This document shows, piece by piece, positions 1-12,808 of a stretch of DNA of 64,000 bases. This DNA comes from Corella eumyota. Its lineage: Eukaryota; Chordata; Ascidiacea; Phlebobranchia; Corellidae. The notes beneath the pieces were generated by a model. The model had not been told where the DNA came from. It ran no database searches and worked only from the letters and a program-made list of their open reading frames with translations. Location: positions 1,302,001-1,366,000 of the forward strand of contig OY720099.1 of the NCBI GenBank assembly GCA_963082875.1, in the 5' to 3' direction. How positions within the stretch are numbered: position 1 is the first letter of the stretch; each line of letters begins with the position of its first letter. Position numbers and translations under genes: made by a program.

Positions 1-638
1 ACTGACATGTTATAAACGTTTAACGTAACTATAGTTAAAGTTACGATATTGTAACTTGCTTATTTACGATTTTATAATGATTTTAAAAACAAACAGCAGG
101 CTTTTTTAATTTTAAAATTGATGTAATTCCTAATTAAAGTGTTGATATATTTATTTCTAAAATTGAACAAACGAAATTGTTTTTGTTGAATTTGCAGACA
201 AGCGTAGCAAAAGCATTACAACACAAACTAGTGCAAGTTAAAAGTTCAAATACAAAAGTTCCGCTTTAAAGGATTTCTACAAAACACAAATAGACTCAAT
301 TTAAACGAAATTTGATAAATAGCAAAGCAAAACTAATTTTTCAAAGTACAAGTTTTTTTAAAGTTACACCCCAAAGATCAACATAACTTATTCAAGGTCT
401 TAATTTACAAACGTGATTTTAATAACTTAATCCTACGAAAAATAGCTAACACAAATAATATTAAATAAATACTAGTTCAACAAAAGCATTTCTTTAGAGA
501 ATTACAATATAACCAAAACGTTATAAGAAAACTGACTTTATCTTGGTTTTGAAACTTATTAAACCACCATGTTAAGGTCTTAAGCAAAGACAATTATATC
601 CTTATACAAACAGTGAACCAATGTAAAATATGACTAAC

Positions 639-3600
639 CTGTTACAAGTAATGTGTAATCGAATGTAATTTCTCCGGCAGAGTTCCAAACTCGACAAGTA
701 TATTTGCCACTACTGCTAGGAGTGACATCGCGTAATATTAACGTCCACTGCGGCTTATCCGCGTTCAAACCGCCGCCAAAATGAGTTAGGTTTCCATCCT
801 TATACCTTTTAAATAAAATATCAGAGTTAATATTTGTAGGTTGTCTAGTATTATATTTTTTTTATAACTTCGTGATTTTATTTATTTATTCATTTATTAA
901 TTGAGTTTGGACTAAAAAAGGGAATTTTTTTAAGCATTTAGAAGCATTTTCTAATATGCAAATAGTGGGGATTAAACTAAAGACCTAAGGTACAAAAACA
1001 TCGGCTTTAAAAGTTTAAGTTACCATTGTATTTGAGGTCTCGGTTTTCCTTTAGCTTTACATCGAAATTTGACAACGCTTCCACGTTCTTTAACTAAATT
1101 GTATTTCCTCATTTTCTGAGGTTGGGAGAAGATCGGTTTTTCTACAAAAACAAAAAAAATGAAAAATTTTAAATTGTTTTTTTTTAGCTATGTTATATTC
1201 AGATTTGTGTAATAGCATTAACATTTTATGATCTATATTTGTCTTTAGGCATTGTAGTTTATAATTAATATTATGGCAAGTATATTTTTTAATATGGCCA
1301 ACCTATATAAAATGTTAAAATTGTAACCTTTAATAATGAAATTAAATCAAAAACAAGATTTTAAATAAAATACCTGGCTCCCTTCGATCTAACGGAACTG
1401 ATTTCTTATCACCTTCTTCTATAAATAAAAAAAAATAAAAAATAAAAAATTTAAAATAATAAAGTTTTACAATTAGGTTCTTAAAAAAAAATTGTATCTC
1501 TTTATTTAAACTCTATCTATTTCTGTGACGTCAAATTCCTTATGACGTCACACCAGCCCACCCCTCATAAAAAGGGGGGATTACATGCAAGGCTTCGTCT
1601 GACACAAGTTTACTGACAGACGAGGCACCAGAAATTTAAAGTTTTTACCCAGCAGAAGCTTCATACAATCACAATCTAATCCTATATCCACCTTAGTCTA
1701 ACTATTTTCCACTAAAAACGGAGTTTTGTTATCACAATATTGGATTTAATATAAGCGCTAACGGATTAAGGAATGTAACAGATTTAATTTGTTAATAAAA
1801 CGTGGTATTTCTTATTTTTTGGCCAGGTTTTAGAATATTTTACTACTACAAATAATGTTATGTTATGCTATGATATCATGTTTTAAGAATTTAACAACTG
1901 CGTTATTTTATAAGCTATAAAAACTAACTTTTATATCTCAATATCTCAAATATCTGCAAAGTACTATTTTTAAATTCAGATCAAAGACAAATAAATTTAG
2001 AAATGACAACTCGAAACCCCGCCCACAAGTTTGATTGACAGTTTGTTATGTTTAAAAATTAATGTCTGGGTCCTATATCGCGTGACAGTTTAAATATAAG
2101 TCCCAAGGTTAGTTGGGGGTTAAGCCACAATAATACCCCATATTTACCCCTTTGAAATTGACTTTAAGATAGGTAGTAATAGGGGACTAGTATATGGGTA
2201 AAAGGGGTATTTTTCGGGAGTTGTTTTCAAAGAATAATGTTAGTTTTGTAGCAAAAAAATTTTTTCAATAAAAAAATGTTGTAAAATTTGTGATTTTAGA
2301 TTTTCATAAAACAACACATTACAAAACAAATTATTATTATTACGTAACAACTTGCATATTATTGACGTCAGAGTTATAGTAATCTCTATAAGCTGATAAT
2401 CCAAACCTTCATGTTTTTATATTTGGTATTTGTACATAGTAAACTAAAGGTGGCAATTTTATACAAACTTCCAAAAATGTTGGCAATTTTTTATCATAAC
2501 ATTTATTTTTAAGGAAGTCAATTTTTAATTTCCGTTTAAGATTAGTTAATGTATAATTTAAATTTAATAGCATGTAATTATATAGTGTTTTTAAGTATTA
2601 GTTTTAATAAATATTTAATAATAGTTTTAAGCAGTTTTGTTTAAATTTTAAGGAAATTTTAGTTGTTAAATTAGGTAGTAATTTACAAAACGATGTAGAA
2701 ATACTAATTTTCCTAAAAAATCGCATAAAAATCACCAGTTTTGGTGCGCAATTTATCGTGTTTTGCGACGATATTACGACCAACAATTTTAATGGTCCAG
2801 CCAAATAAGTTTAAATTGCAGCAATCAAAAAAACGAATAAAAATCATTTATATAAAGTCAGTTAGTCAGGTAGATGTCTAACTAGTATATTTTAAACCTT
2901 TAATTTAACTCAATTGATTGAAATACCTTTTGTGTGAATTGGGGTATCAAGTAACATGAGGAGGAGGAGTTGAATAATGATTTCTTTATTTCCCAAACCA
3001 AACCGTTTGTGTTATTTTTAAATGTAATAAATAGATCAGGTTTTGTGACGTGTTTTGCTTTTTTAAACGTGCAAACTGAAACTAGTTTTGAAGATATTTC
3101 TTCGAAATTGAACCCAAAATCTATGACGTCATAAAATCAAATTTTTTGCAGATTTTTTTACGAATATTCTTAAATTTATTTTCATTTTATCACGCGTGTG
3201 GGTAAAAATCATTTTTCAAATCGTCAAAATATTTCAAAAATCGAATTTTTTTTCGTCCCACAAAAACCTTCCAAAAACACATTTCAACTGCGCAGCATCT
3301 GAACCATGATATCACGTGACCTGTGACGCGAAACCACGTGACCCACAGCAAGGAAGCGATCGTTTGGACCGAATTCGATCCGAAATCGCATTGTTCGAAG
3401 TTGTTTTGGAATAAATAAGATTTTGTAGGTAACTTAATACCAGTAGACAGAGAAGACTTTTCAGACCATACTGTCCACTAATTGTGCTTAAAAAACTTCT
3501 TAAAATGAATAAGTTCTTATTTAGAAGGGTGGGATAGGGAAACTAGTGGTATAATGATCCTAATGTTTTGGATACAGTTTAATGCTGGTATTTAACATGT

Positions 3601-6600
3601 TGATTAAATAAACAAAATTAAAACAACATAAAAAATATTTGACTTATTTCTTAAACGCATTTGTTCCGCCTTGCCAATAGTCTTTTTTACAACAAAAAAT
3701 CGCTTTTTCATTAAATTACTTTGTTGATGAACAGTATTTAAAATAAAAGTAAGTTTAAAATATAAAATAAATTCATAACAACATGTTTATTTATACATTG
3801 GCACTTTTAACTTATTCAACCTAAAAATGGGCCAGTATATTTTAAAAGTTTGCGAAAAAAATCAGATTATGATATTCTTACATCGACTATAAAAATAATT
3901 TTTGATAAATTTTCAGTATTGCGTTAAAACCAACAAACAGGTTGTAACGGTTGTTTTCATAATCTTGTTACAATGACTCTTAACCTATTTGGTTCATTGT
4001 AACTAGTTTCAACAGAAACAACAATACTAAAATCTCAACTGACTTAAAATAACCATTTCACACACTATTACATATCGAACAATTATGTAGAAACACATCA
4101 TTTCAAATTATGTGTAAAAATTGGTCTTTTTAAATGTGTAAAAATTTTTTTTTTTGAATGTGTGTAAAAATTGGTCATTTTAAAATATGTGTAAAAATGT
4201 TATTTAAAAGAAAAAAATTTAATTTAAAACTCTAAAAATAAATTTTAAAGTAGTAGATAATGCTTCTTTAATAGTAAAACAGTTAAAATGCTTTTTACGG
4301 TTTTTTAAAACCTAATTTTTTATTCAAATAACGGGGTAAATTAGTAGATAATTGATAATTGGGTGTTAATAGGAATCTCTAAGTATGGGACCCCACGTGT
4401 TTAAACAACCGTGAAGTAAGTTATCAATTACAACTAAATTAAGGTTTTAACTTAGCGTGAGAACCTAAGATATTCGTCCAAAAATCAAAAAATTTAACTA
4501 ATCGACAGAAATCAATTTAGTTTCCTTGAAATTTAATTTTTAAGTTTATTTACAAAGTGCTTGATTACAATACAAGATTTTTGTACAGCTTAACACTTGG
4601 TATATTCAAACTACAAATACTATAGCAATGTTTTTTCATTTAAAATATGCAAATTTTTATAAAACCTCATGTTTTACGATATCCTAGATTAAGGAAATGA
4701 ACTTACACGGAGGTGATATTTATAAAAATAATCACCATACTTAACATTATTTGTGGGAAGATCAAAGTATTAAAATATTGGTTAATTAACTGCAATTAGT
4801 GGTGTTTACTCTGAATTATAAGATTTAAAAACCTAGTTTTTTTATTTTAGGAAATAATTGATTTATTGTTTTACACATTAGGAAATTTTTGTCCAATTTT
4901 AATTAGAATAATTACAAAATTTTTAAGTTAGCATTTTTTTTGTTTCTACTGTTTTAAAATTTTTTAATTTTGAGCAATTTTACTCAAAAAAGTTATATTT
5001 ACAGGAAAAATAATTAACAAATTACATAATTTTAAAGTTTACTCATTAAACGGGACCACCTTTTATTTTACCAATTTATTTTCAGTTGAATAATGATAAC
5101 AATCAACACACATATTTATACATGATTAATAGATTAAAAAACTTTACGCTTAAAAACTCAGTTTCAAGACCTCAAAAATATCATTTAAGGATTTTATCAA
5201 AATTTACTAAAACCAAAACCCTGTTTCGATAAAATAATCGGAAGATCAATTTTAAAATCTTAAACTGAAATAAAAACAACTCAAGATTAAGTTGAATAAA
5301 TAAACTTTAAATAATTTCAATCAATAGACTTGCAATGTTTACTGTAATACGATATAAGCGGCGCAAAATGTTTGTAGTTTGGCGAAAAAATAAAACAGGG
5401 TGAAGGTTATAACACGTGGGTTCGTTTGTAAATATTTTTCAACTTGTTTTGAATTTGTTCATTTTAAGAATTTACGCAACCTGACAGCTTTATAAACATC
5501 ACTACGTGTTCTACAATAACAACAAAAACTAAACAATATAATATACTGATATAATGCAAGAATGTATTACTTTTAAATTAATAAATTTAATATATTGGTC
5601 ATTCATTTATTGTCGGGCCCATAACTTTTTCGAATATAAGTATTTTTTATGTTCCAAGATATTAATTCAGTACCTTAACATGTTATTATAGGATATGTAC
5701 ACCAATAACTGTTAAAATAACCATAATATTACACCTTTTAACATATATAGCAAACTATTATAACATAAAATCTAGGACAATATACAGACGACAACACCCG
5801 ATATGTTAATTGCTCGAAAAAAACGTTTTAGTAAATCGCCAAACCTTGTGTAAATGTGAAAAGTACAACAACAGGATTGTAAAAATCTGCAATCTCTATA
5901 TCACATGTAAGCTGATAGCTTGCTAATGTATTTTAAAGGCGTTAGTTGTAACTGCGTTTGACTTGAAACTTTTTAACGATTTTTTTCGTATTTTTAGTTT
6001 TTTGTTTAGCAACAAATTTAAAAGCCATGTGCGCAAAATATTTTGGTTCAAAATATTCTAATTGCTAAGTACGTTGGTTAAATAAGTTTATTTTAGAGTG
6101 TATTTCTACAGCACAGTAATGTGTTAAATAAATTTAAATTTAAGATAATAAAAAAATGGTTTAAAATAAAAAATTTACCATAAATATTAAATAAATAAAA
6201 CCTTTAAAAATATTCGTTTACAAAAGCAATTTCTGTCAACAGAAAAAACTGTTTTACACTTATAAATTATTCATAAGTTATTAAAGTTAATACCCCTATC
6301 ATTATGGGGCAATATAAGTTGTATTATATCCCCTACTACTTGTTGATTTAACGGACTACACGCTTCCAAAACACGGCGACAAAGATATAAAAAGGCAAAA
6401 ACAACAAACATGTATAATACATTTGGTTCGAAACCGCGTGAAAAATAGGACCATTGTGATCAATGTATTATGTATACATATTGAATAAAGGACAATGCGT
6501 GTGCTATAGCTTTGTTTAGATAAATGGGCGACAATTGTCAAAATAAATACAGCCCTAATGACCGCATAAGAGCGAAAAATGTTTTGTTTAGATCGTTGTA

Positions 6601-9600
6601 AGGATAAGTGGGGTTTTAGAATGCGTTAAAATGTTAATCTCTAAATCTAAATGATCAATTATCGCACATTTTCTACGGTGATGCTCAATTATAAACAAGT
6701 ATTTTGTCAGGGCGAAAATTAGAAAAACAAATAAAAATTTAAAAAATAAATTCAGAATTTTTAAATTTTTGACCATTTTTAGGGGTTTATTACATTTGAA
6801 GGATTTTAAATTTGGTAAGTTAAAAAATTACAAAAAGTTAAATTTTAACCAAAAAAATGTTCCAAAATTATTTTTAAGGTGACTTTTAAATACTCAAATA
6901 ACATCGAACCCCGTAACCCATGACGACGCCGGGGTGAATGGGGTCAGGGGGAAATTAAACGCTGGTTGAGTTTGAGTTTTATAGAATTCATGTTAAAACA
7001 TGAAATCCCTTGTTTATCTGAACAACATCTACTTGAAAACCTAACCCACCTCTCATTTCGACTTTAAAAGAAAATTTGTAACTTTTTAAGGGTCAGGTTA
7101 CCACCAAAAAATTTCAACATCACCCCAGGCAACTTGTATGACGTCATAATATAGAGTTGGTGACGCGACACAGCCGTTTCGGGAAGTCGAATTTCAGGTA
7201 AATTATTCTAAGTTTTTAGTTTAAATAAATGGACACAATGTTTCAAGTGGTCGGTCTAATGATTGGTCACTCAATCTTGAAACATTTAAGTTTCTGTCCG
7301 GTTGGCCATGGGTCATTGAAAATGGGTTTTAACAAACTTTTGTCGGTTTTAATGACTCACAATTAAGTAAATTGTTCAAGTATCGAAGCCATTGTAACAC
7401 TACGTTGGATTGAAATTATGCAAACATAACTATCGCTAGCTTCAAGTACTGTATATTCGTTTATATATAAAAACTATGTAAAACTATAAGAAAATCGTCT
7501 TTGGGCCCAAAAAACATATAAAAAAGGGTTTAAACCTGTAAGTAAAGCAATAAAAAATGGACAGCGCTCAGGTATTTACGTAAATGTGGTCTCGAACGAA
7601 AATAAAACTACTTCAACTGCTCCAGTAATTTGTAGTCCACTTTAAAACTAACTTGTTTTTTTTTACAAACCAAAAACAAAGAACTCTTGATAATGTTACT
7701 GGGTGCGGGGAAGAAGTCGAAAAATTCTAGAGTGCTCCTCGAAAGACCAGCCCGTTTATGACGTCATAGAAGAGTCGTTTAACCGAGCACCACTACAGAT
7801 TGGCTTGTAGTTTAGTTAAGCTGACCTCATTGGTTGAAATCTAGCTACCGAGTCTTTGTTTTTTGGGTTTTAAAGCGTTTTAAATTGGTCTGCAAATTAG
7901 CGAAAAAAACAAGTTTTTAAACAAAGATTTTTGCTTAAAACAACGCATTTTAGTCCATGTTATTTTTACATTATTTCGTACTTTGCCTAAATAAAATATT
8001 ACGTAATAGTGTTAGGACGAAACACATAGGATTAACACTCTAAAAATATTATATCCTAAAATACACAAGCTTTAAGGTTTAGTTACCCAAACAAATAAGA
8101 AATATGGTAAATATGGTTTCGTACAGAACCTCCTTAATCATTCGCAAATGTTCGACGAAGGCTTTTGACATATGAGCAAACACACTTTAATGTTTCAACT
8201 AAAACTATGTAAATAAAAAATCTTGTTTGCTGAACTTAGGATTCGTAATGTTACAAGTTAATTCAAAAGATGTTTTTTACAACGCTGGATTTTTAGCCTT
8301 TTTTAAATTGAACTTAGTAAACTATTTATATAATAACCCAAGTTTTAAATCACATTTTGCTAAAAGTCAAAACTTTTGTCCAGTTTATATGAGTAATGAC
8401 TTTACATCTATAAAATACGCCAGGTATTTGCATAAGGTATTTTATAAAGGGTTTATACCGGTATTTAACAAAGTAGGGCCGTTTTAGACAAAGTATTACG
8501 CAGTAAAGTCCACTATAATTAAGACAAGTTCTCGATGTTTTAACTGTACACAAAACTTTGTCTCAAATTCCTCTTATTTCTGCATGAGTGTGTGAGATTT
8601 TAGTTTAATCCAGCCAAGATTTAAGCGATTTTTTCGACTTTTGTGTCTCAAGTTGCTTATTTATAGCTCAAAAAATCGGTCTCTAGATTAAAGGACAATA
8701 CCACGAGTTAAAAGTAACTTAAACTTGTACAACTTAACAAAAACAAAAAAATATAACCGTTGGAATAAATTTTTCGAATCGAGGATAAAATTAAACTAAA
8801 AAAAACAAATTTAGGTAATAGGGTAAAAATAAAGAATAATCCTGCACTCTGTGAAACAAACAGCCAATCACTAATTGGAGTGGTCAAGGAGAATACTTCA
8901 CGGCACTTCGCTGGTGCAGCTGATAATTAAGCGCCAGCTTCTCAAGCCTGTCAGGCACTTGTTACATTTTCAACAACGGAACGCTAAATACCAGTCTAAT
9001 TGGGCTTGTGTTTTTCGCGTGTAATCTTAAGCAAATGTAACCGATTTTCGGGTTCCAGACGCCTTAACTCACAGTTTAACAACTACTTCAGTTTTGTTAC
9101 AAATTCAAGTGTCAAGGCGATACAAATCGACTTTCAAAACCAGCAAAATTTGAAGGAGTTTTCGCGTATTCTAACTACTTAAAAACGGAACGCGAACTAG
9201 TCAACAACATCCTTAAAATTGCGGTTTTCGTTCTAAAAAAGCAAATTTTAAGTAATCACCTCGAACTTGTAACTGAATTTGAACATCCCGGCTTCCGAAT
9301 CCATTCACAGCTTTGCAGAGGTACATCCCCGAATCCGATACTTCTACGTTTCTGACCATCAAACTCATTCTCTGTTGTTTAAATCGTTTCCAATCTTGTG
9401 ATATTGATTCCCCTGTTCAAATAAAACGTAACTTTAAATAAGTTCGCCCATAAAATTAAAAGTTAAATTAAGAGTACATACCTAAAAAAATGAACTCTTT
9501 TTTCAATTTTAAATTACACAACCAAGCTAATATTTATTGACAGATATTGAGCGAATTCTATTGCAAAATTTACAAACATATTAAAAGGCCTATTAAAATA

Positions 9601-11535
9601 ATTAATATTTTACCATCTTTCCACCAAACAGTGTGAGGATACGGATTTCCGGACACCAAACAAGGTAAGGTTAAGGTTTCTCCCTGTACAGCTTTCACCG
9701 TTGTTATCGCACTTGCTACAACACGGGGTGGGTTACCTCCTAGAAATAATAAAAAAAATTGTAATATTTTTTCTACTAGTCCGGTAGTGTTGTATACAGG
9801 TCATGGCAGCGGACTACGAGTCGAAAGGTTTTGGGTTGGAGCGGCACCAATGCCACACTATTTGCCCATATAGTAGAACAAAAAAAATCAAGAAAAAAAA
9901 AAAAAACAAAAAAAAAACAAGAAAAATATTACAACATTTCTAAAAAAAGTTAGATTTGCGTAATTTAGCCCAACAAAACAGCGGTTTTTGCGGTAATAAA
10001 AGTATTAATAACCTCCTTCAGTTTTAAGTATAATTGATCTATTTAGAACCCCTCTAAGCTATTAGGCAAAAAATCTAATATTCGCGACAAATTTGTGGTA
10101 TAAATTTGGCGACAAATCCAAATGAACCGTTTAATTTTTAGGTTAAAACTTTGTATTAATTTCCCGTTCGCTAGTTAGTGATACAGTGTTCGTAATGTAA
10201 CTGTAGCCCTTATACTGTGTGGCCCCCGATATGCTTTGTTAAATTTAGCCAGCATATTTTAAACTTTTAACATAACCCCTATAGCGCTAACAAGGTTTCT
10301 ATTTAAAGATGCCACCCACAAAATGTTAAGTTACAACGTTAAACAAATGGGTTTTTGTTGTCGAATATGTTTATTATAAACCTTTTTGAAGTACGTAATT
10401 TTGTTAGTGTTTATGGTATGCTTATATAAGTTTAAAGTAAAATAACTAAAACTATTTGTAAAATTAAATATTGCAAAGAAAAAACTATTTTTTTATGATA
10501 TTAGGTTTAAATTTTATAGTCTTTTTTTTGAAAAGAAATCGTGTGTTTAAGTAGCCGTGTGTTAAAACAACAAAAAAATCGATATCTTAACACTGGCATT
10601 TCTTATTTGTTTGTGACATCATAGAATTAATTACTTAAAATACATTCTCGAATGTTTAAACAAGTCAATTATGCAGAAAATCTCTTTGATGTTTGGCGAA
10701 TTGTCGGCGAAGTGGTCTTTGAAAAAACTACTTTAAATCGAAAAAATCGATGACCAGAGGAAAGAATATTAACAGAAAATTTAAGGATTTATTTAGACAT
10801 TAAAAATTCGCGCCAAATTTTAAGTGCAGCTGCTTTAATTGAGAACTAATTCATGGCAATATTGCTCTTAATTGCAGTCTCAATTTTGCTGTATACTTCA
10901 ATTGGTGGGCTGGCTTAAGTACCTTTACGTAATAGTTAAGTATAATTGTCTATAACCCACTTAAATACTTATATCATATAAAAAACGGGACGCCTATATT
11001 TTAGAGTTGCAAAAAAATACAAAAATTAATAAGGTGCCTTAAATTGCAATGGTTTAATATTGATACCATGGCGATATATGAAAAATCCTTTAACATAATG
11101 TTGACATTAAAGCGGTCTTAAAACGTAACGTTAAACGACCTAATAAAACTTTGCAAATAGGCAAATATCGTAAATTTAATTTCTATTGATAAAACTACCG
11201 TAAAAATAGTTCGTTTTTGCTATATAAAAGGTAATAATATTATAGTAGGGCCTTACACAAAAACCATTAATAATTAAGCTTACATAATAAACTTACCTCT
11301 ATTAATTCCTGATGCAAACGGCAAAAAAACAAAAAACTGAAGTAGAAAAATAAAATAGAATTTGCTGAATTCCAGTAATGACTTCCTTCTAAAAAAAATA
11401 ATTAGGAATATTTAATTAAACTTGCATAAATTTACCTAATTTTAAAAAGCAGTAACTAGTATTGTTTATCACAATCTAGTTTTAAAATTATACAAAAACT
11501 AACCTAAATTTTGGCTTCTTTTTATCAATATCCAT
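639..11535 (-). CDS. FGFRL1: FGFRL1-like (FGF receptor-like) protein, 5' part
   Basis: Seven exons on the minus strand join in consistent phase: 11535-11504 (start), 11388-11297, 9739-9614, 9412-9260, 1418-1374, 1141-1024 and 805-639. The gene then leaves the window, giving about 244 codons here. The N-terminus starts MDIDKKKPKFRRKS and continues into a long hydrophobic stretch (signal peptide or anchor). Ig domain 1 has the first Cys in LTLPCLVSGNP and the second in DSGMYLCKAVNGFGS. A short linker follows (EEGDKKSVPLDRREPE), then Ig domain 2 with KFRCKAKGKPRP and SSSGKYTCRVWNSAG. The phrases CKAxNGFGS and SGKYTCRVxNxAG match FGFRL1 better than kinase-bearing FGFRs. FGFRL1 is a cell-surface FGF/heparin-binding receptor with no tyrosine kinase. 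The third Ig domain and membrane segment would lie left of position 1, so a true FGFR cannot be formally excluded. In-frame ATGs lie upstream to 11778; I chose 11535 because it sets the hydrophobic segment near the N-terminus. Confidence 0.75.
1523..1630. promoter_or_regulatory. GC-richer patch with paired CRE sites and two hairpins
   Basis: Two TGACGTCA palindromes at 1526-1533 and 1543-1550 are followed by a C-run/G-run hairpin (about 1557-1579) and a stem of TCGTCTG (1595-1601) with CAGACGA (1616-1622). It stands out from the surrounding AT-rich intron. Function is not known; a CREB/ATF-bound enhancer is the simplest guess. Confidence 0.3.
4107..4199. repeat. Short degenerate tandem repeat
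   Basis: About four imperfect units of a 20-30 bp motif containing ATGTGTAAAAATTGGTC, separated by A/T runs. It lies within the large FGFRL1-like intron and has no coding potential. Confidence 0.6.
9781..9875 (+). repeat. tRNA-derived SINE, family B (fragment)
   Basis: Resembles the copies at 36966 and 38937: a tRNA-like head with a B-box-like TTTGGGTTGGAGC, followed by CCAATGCCACACTATTTGCCC. It ends in A-rich sequence and lies in an intron of the FGFRL1-like gene just upstream (in gene sense) of the first Ig exon. Confidence 0.6.
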
Positions 11536-12808
11536 CAAAAAAAGATTCTTAAAATTATATCGATTTGTGAAGGCTTGAAATTTTACAAATTGAAAGTTGA
11601 AACCAGAGTTAACAAACTGATGTGTTGACTGGTTGGCAATAGCTTGACAACCACATATTGTTCGCGTACAGGTGCTGGCAGCAAAGCTAAAGGAATTCGT
11701 TGAAAGTTGGTGAAGTCGCTGACAAGTGATCGCTGCGTTTGGCATATTTTCAGTTGTGCTTTTCATAGTATTGTCCATTTTTAACAGGCTTGTTTACTTA
11801 AAATTCAGCATAAACAAACAGTAATAACAGCTTTTTTCATAGTTAGAAAATTATAACAGTATCTTTAAGTACAAAAGTTAGTTTAAAAGTTAAAAAAAAT
11901 TTTGTTGCGCAAAAAAATGTTGCTGTCACCCAAAACTTAACCCTATCTACTCTAAAACGTTTTAAAACGGTAAAAAAATCAGATAAATCTTCTAAAAATC
12001 CATTTAGGTACAATAAATTTGCATTAGTTTTACCATTATACGATTAGATCGCAATCTTCTAAAATTGGCAGCAATTTGTGATTTATATCTAACTAAAATG
12101 TGACGGTAAATGTTAAGACTATGACATTTCAACTTAGTAAAGCACGTAATCCATTTAAAATGCCGTTCTTTCTATCAATAGCGGTTTATTATTTTGTGTT
12201 GTACTACTGCGGTTTTTGTAATTTGTATAGCTTTATATTGTGGTAATCTTTTAAGCTTTGTGCTAACAGAACGCGGTATAGTACAACATGTCGTAATTCT
12301 TTAGGCTTAATATCCGCGTTAAACTATTGACTACATAACTTTTAATGAACAACCACAGGTATTTTAATTTTTCTATGGAAATTGTTATTCTAAAAGACAA
12401 CAAAAATTTTAAAATCCATTTTCGTTAAGCTGCCAAAAACCAAAGCTGCCTTAAAAACTTCATACCGTTAAATCTAAGCGCCGTAAAAGCATGTAACTCA
12501 CTCAGCCTAGCCTACACTGACTAACAACTTCTATTCTTCTACTAATTGGGTTCAGCTGAAAGCAATTACTTTACAACTATTGGAATTGCCAATAATAGGC
12601 TCTCTCTACAGCTAGTAAATGATCACCGACTGGCAAAACAAAAGGTAGGCTGTAAGCACTGAACAATAGCCGGTCCAGTTTGCTTTTCGTCGAAAAAAAA
12701 GAAAAAGGTTTTATGTAAACAACCTTTTGTCTCTCTATCCTCATCTCGCGGATGATATTTTTATTGTCGCAAAAATAGAAGCAATATAATAATATTAAGG
12801 TCTGCATT
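11536..12808. other. Spacer between FGFRL1-like and DJ-1-like genes
   Basis: Contains the 5' leader or promoter of the FGFRL1-like gene and the 3' UTR of the DJ-1-like gene. Open frames here, including the upstream in-frame ATGs to 11778 and a 76-residue frame ending near 12577, show no recognisable domain. Confidence 0.5.

Larger units (their letters stand above)
1419..9259 (-). other. Large 7.8 kb intron of the FGFRL1-like gene
   Basis: AT-rich intron between the exon ending Ig domain 1 and the 45-nt linker exon. No convincing exon was found on either strand. It holds several TGACGTCA palindromes, a short tandem repeat near 4107-4199 and a GC-richer hairpin patch at 1523-1630. Its size is unusual here, where most introns are 100-800 bp, so enhancers or an unseen small gene are possible. 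Confidence 0.6.

Noticed and set aside
8227-8487. 86-residue open frame in the large FGFRL1-like intron
   Set aside because: Begins without ATG context, has no recognisable motif or splice partners, and a frame this long is unremarkable in this much AT-rich intron.
12577-12807. 76-residue minus-strand frame below the DJ-1-like gene
   Set aside because: Falls directly after its stop codon, in the likely 3' UTR, with no recognisable domain.
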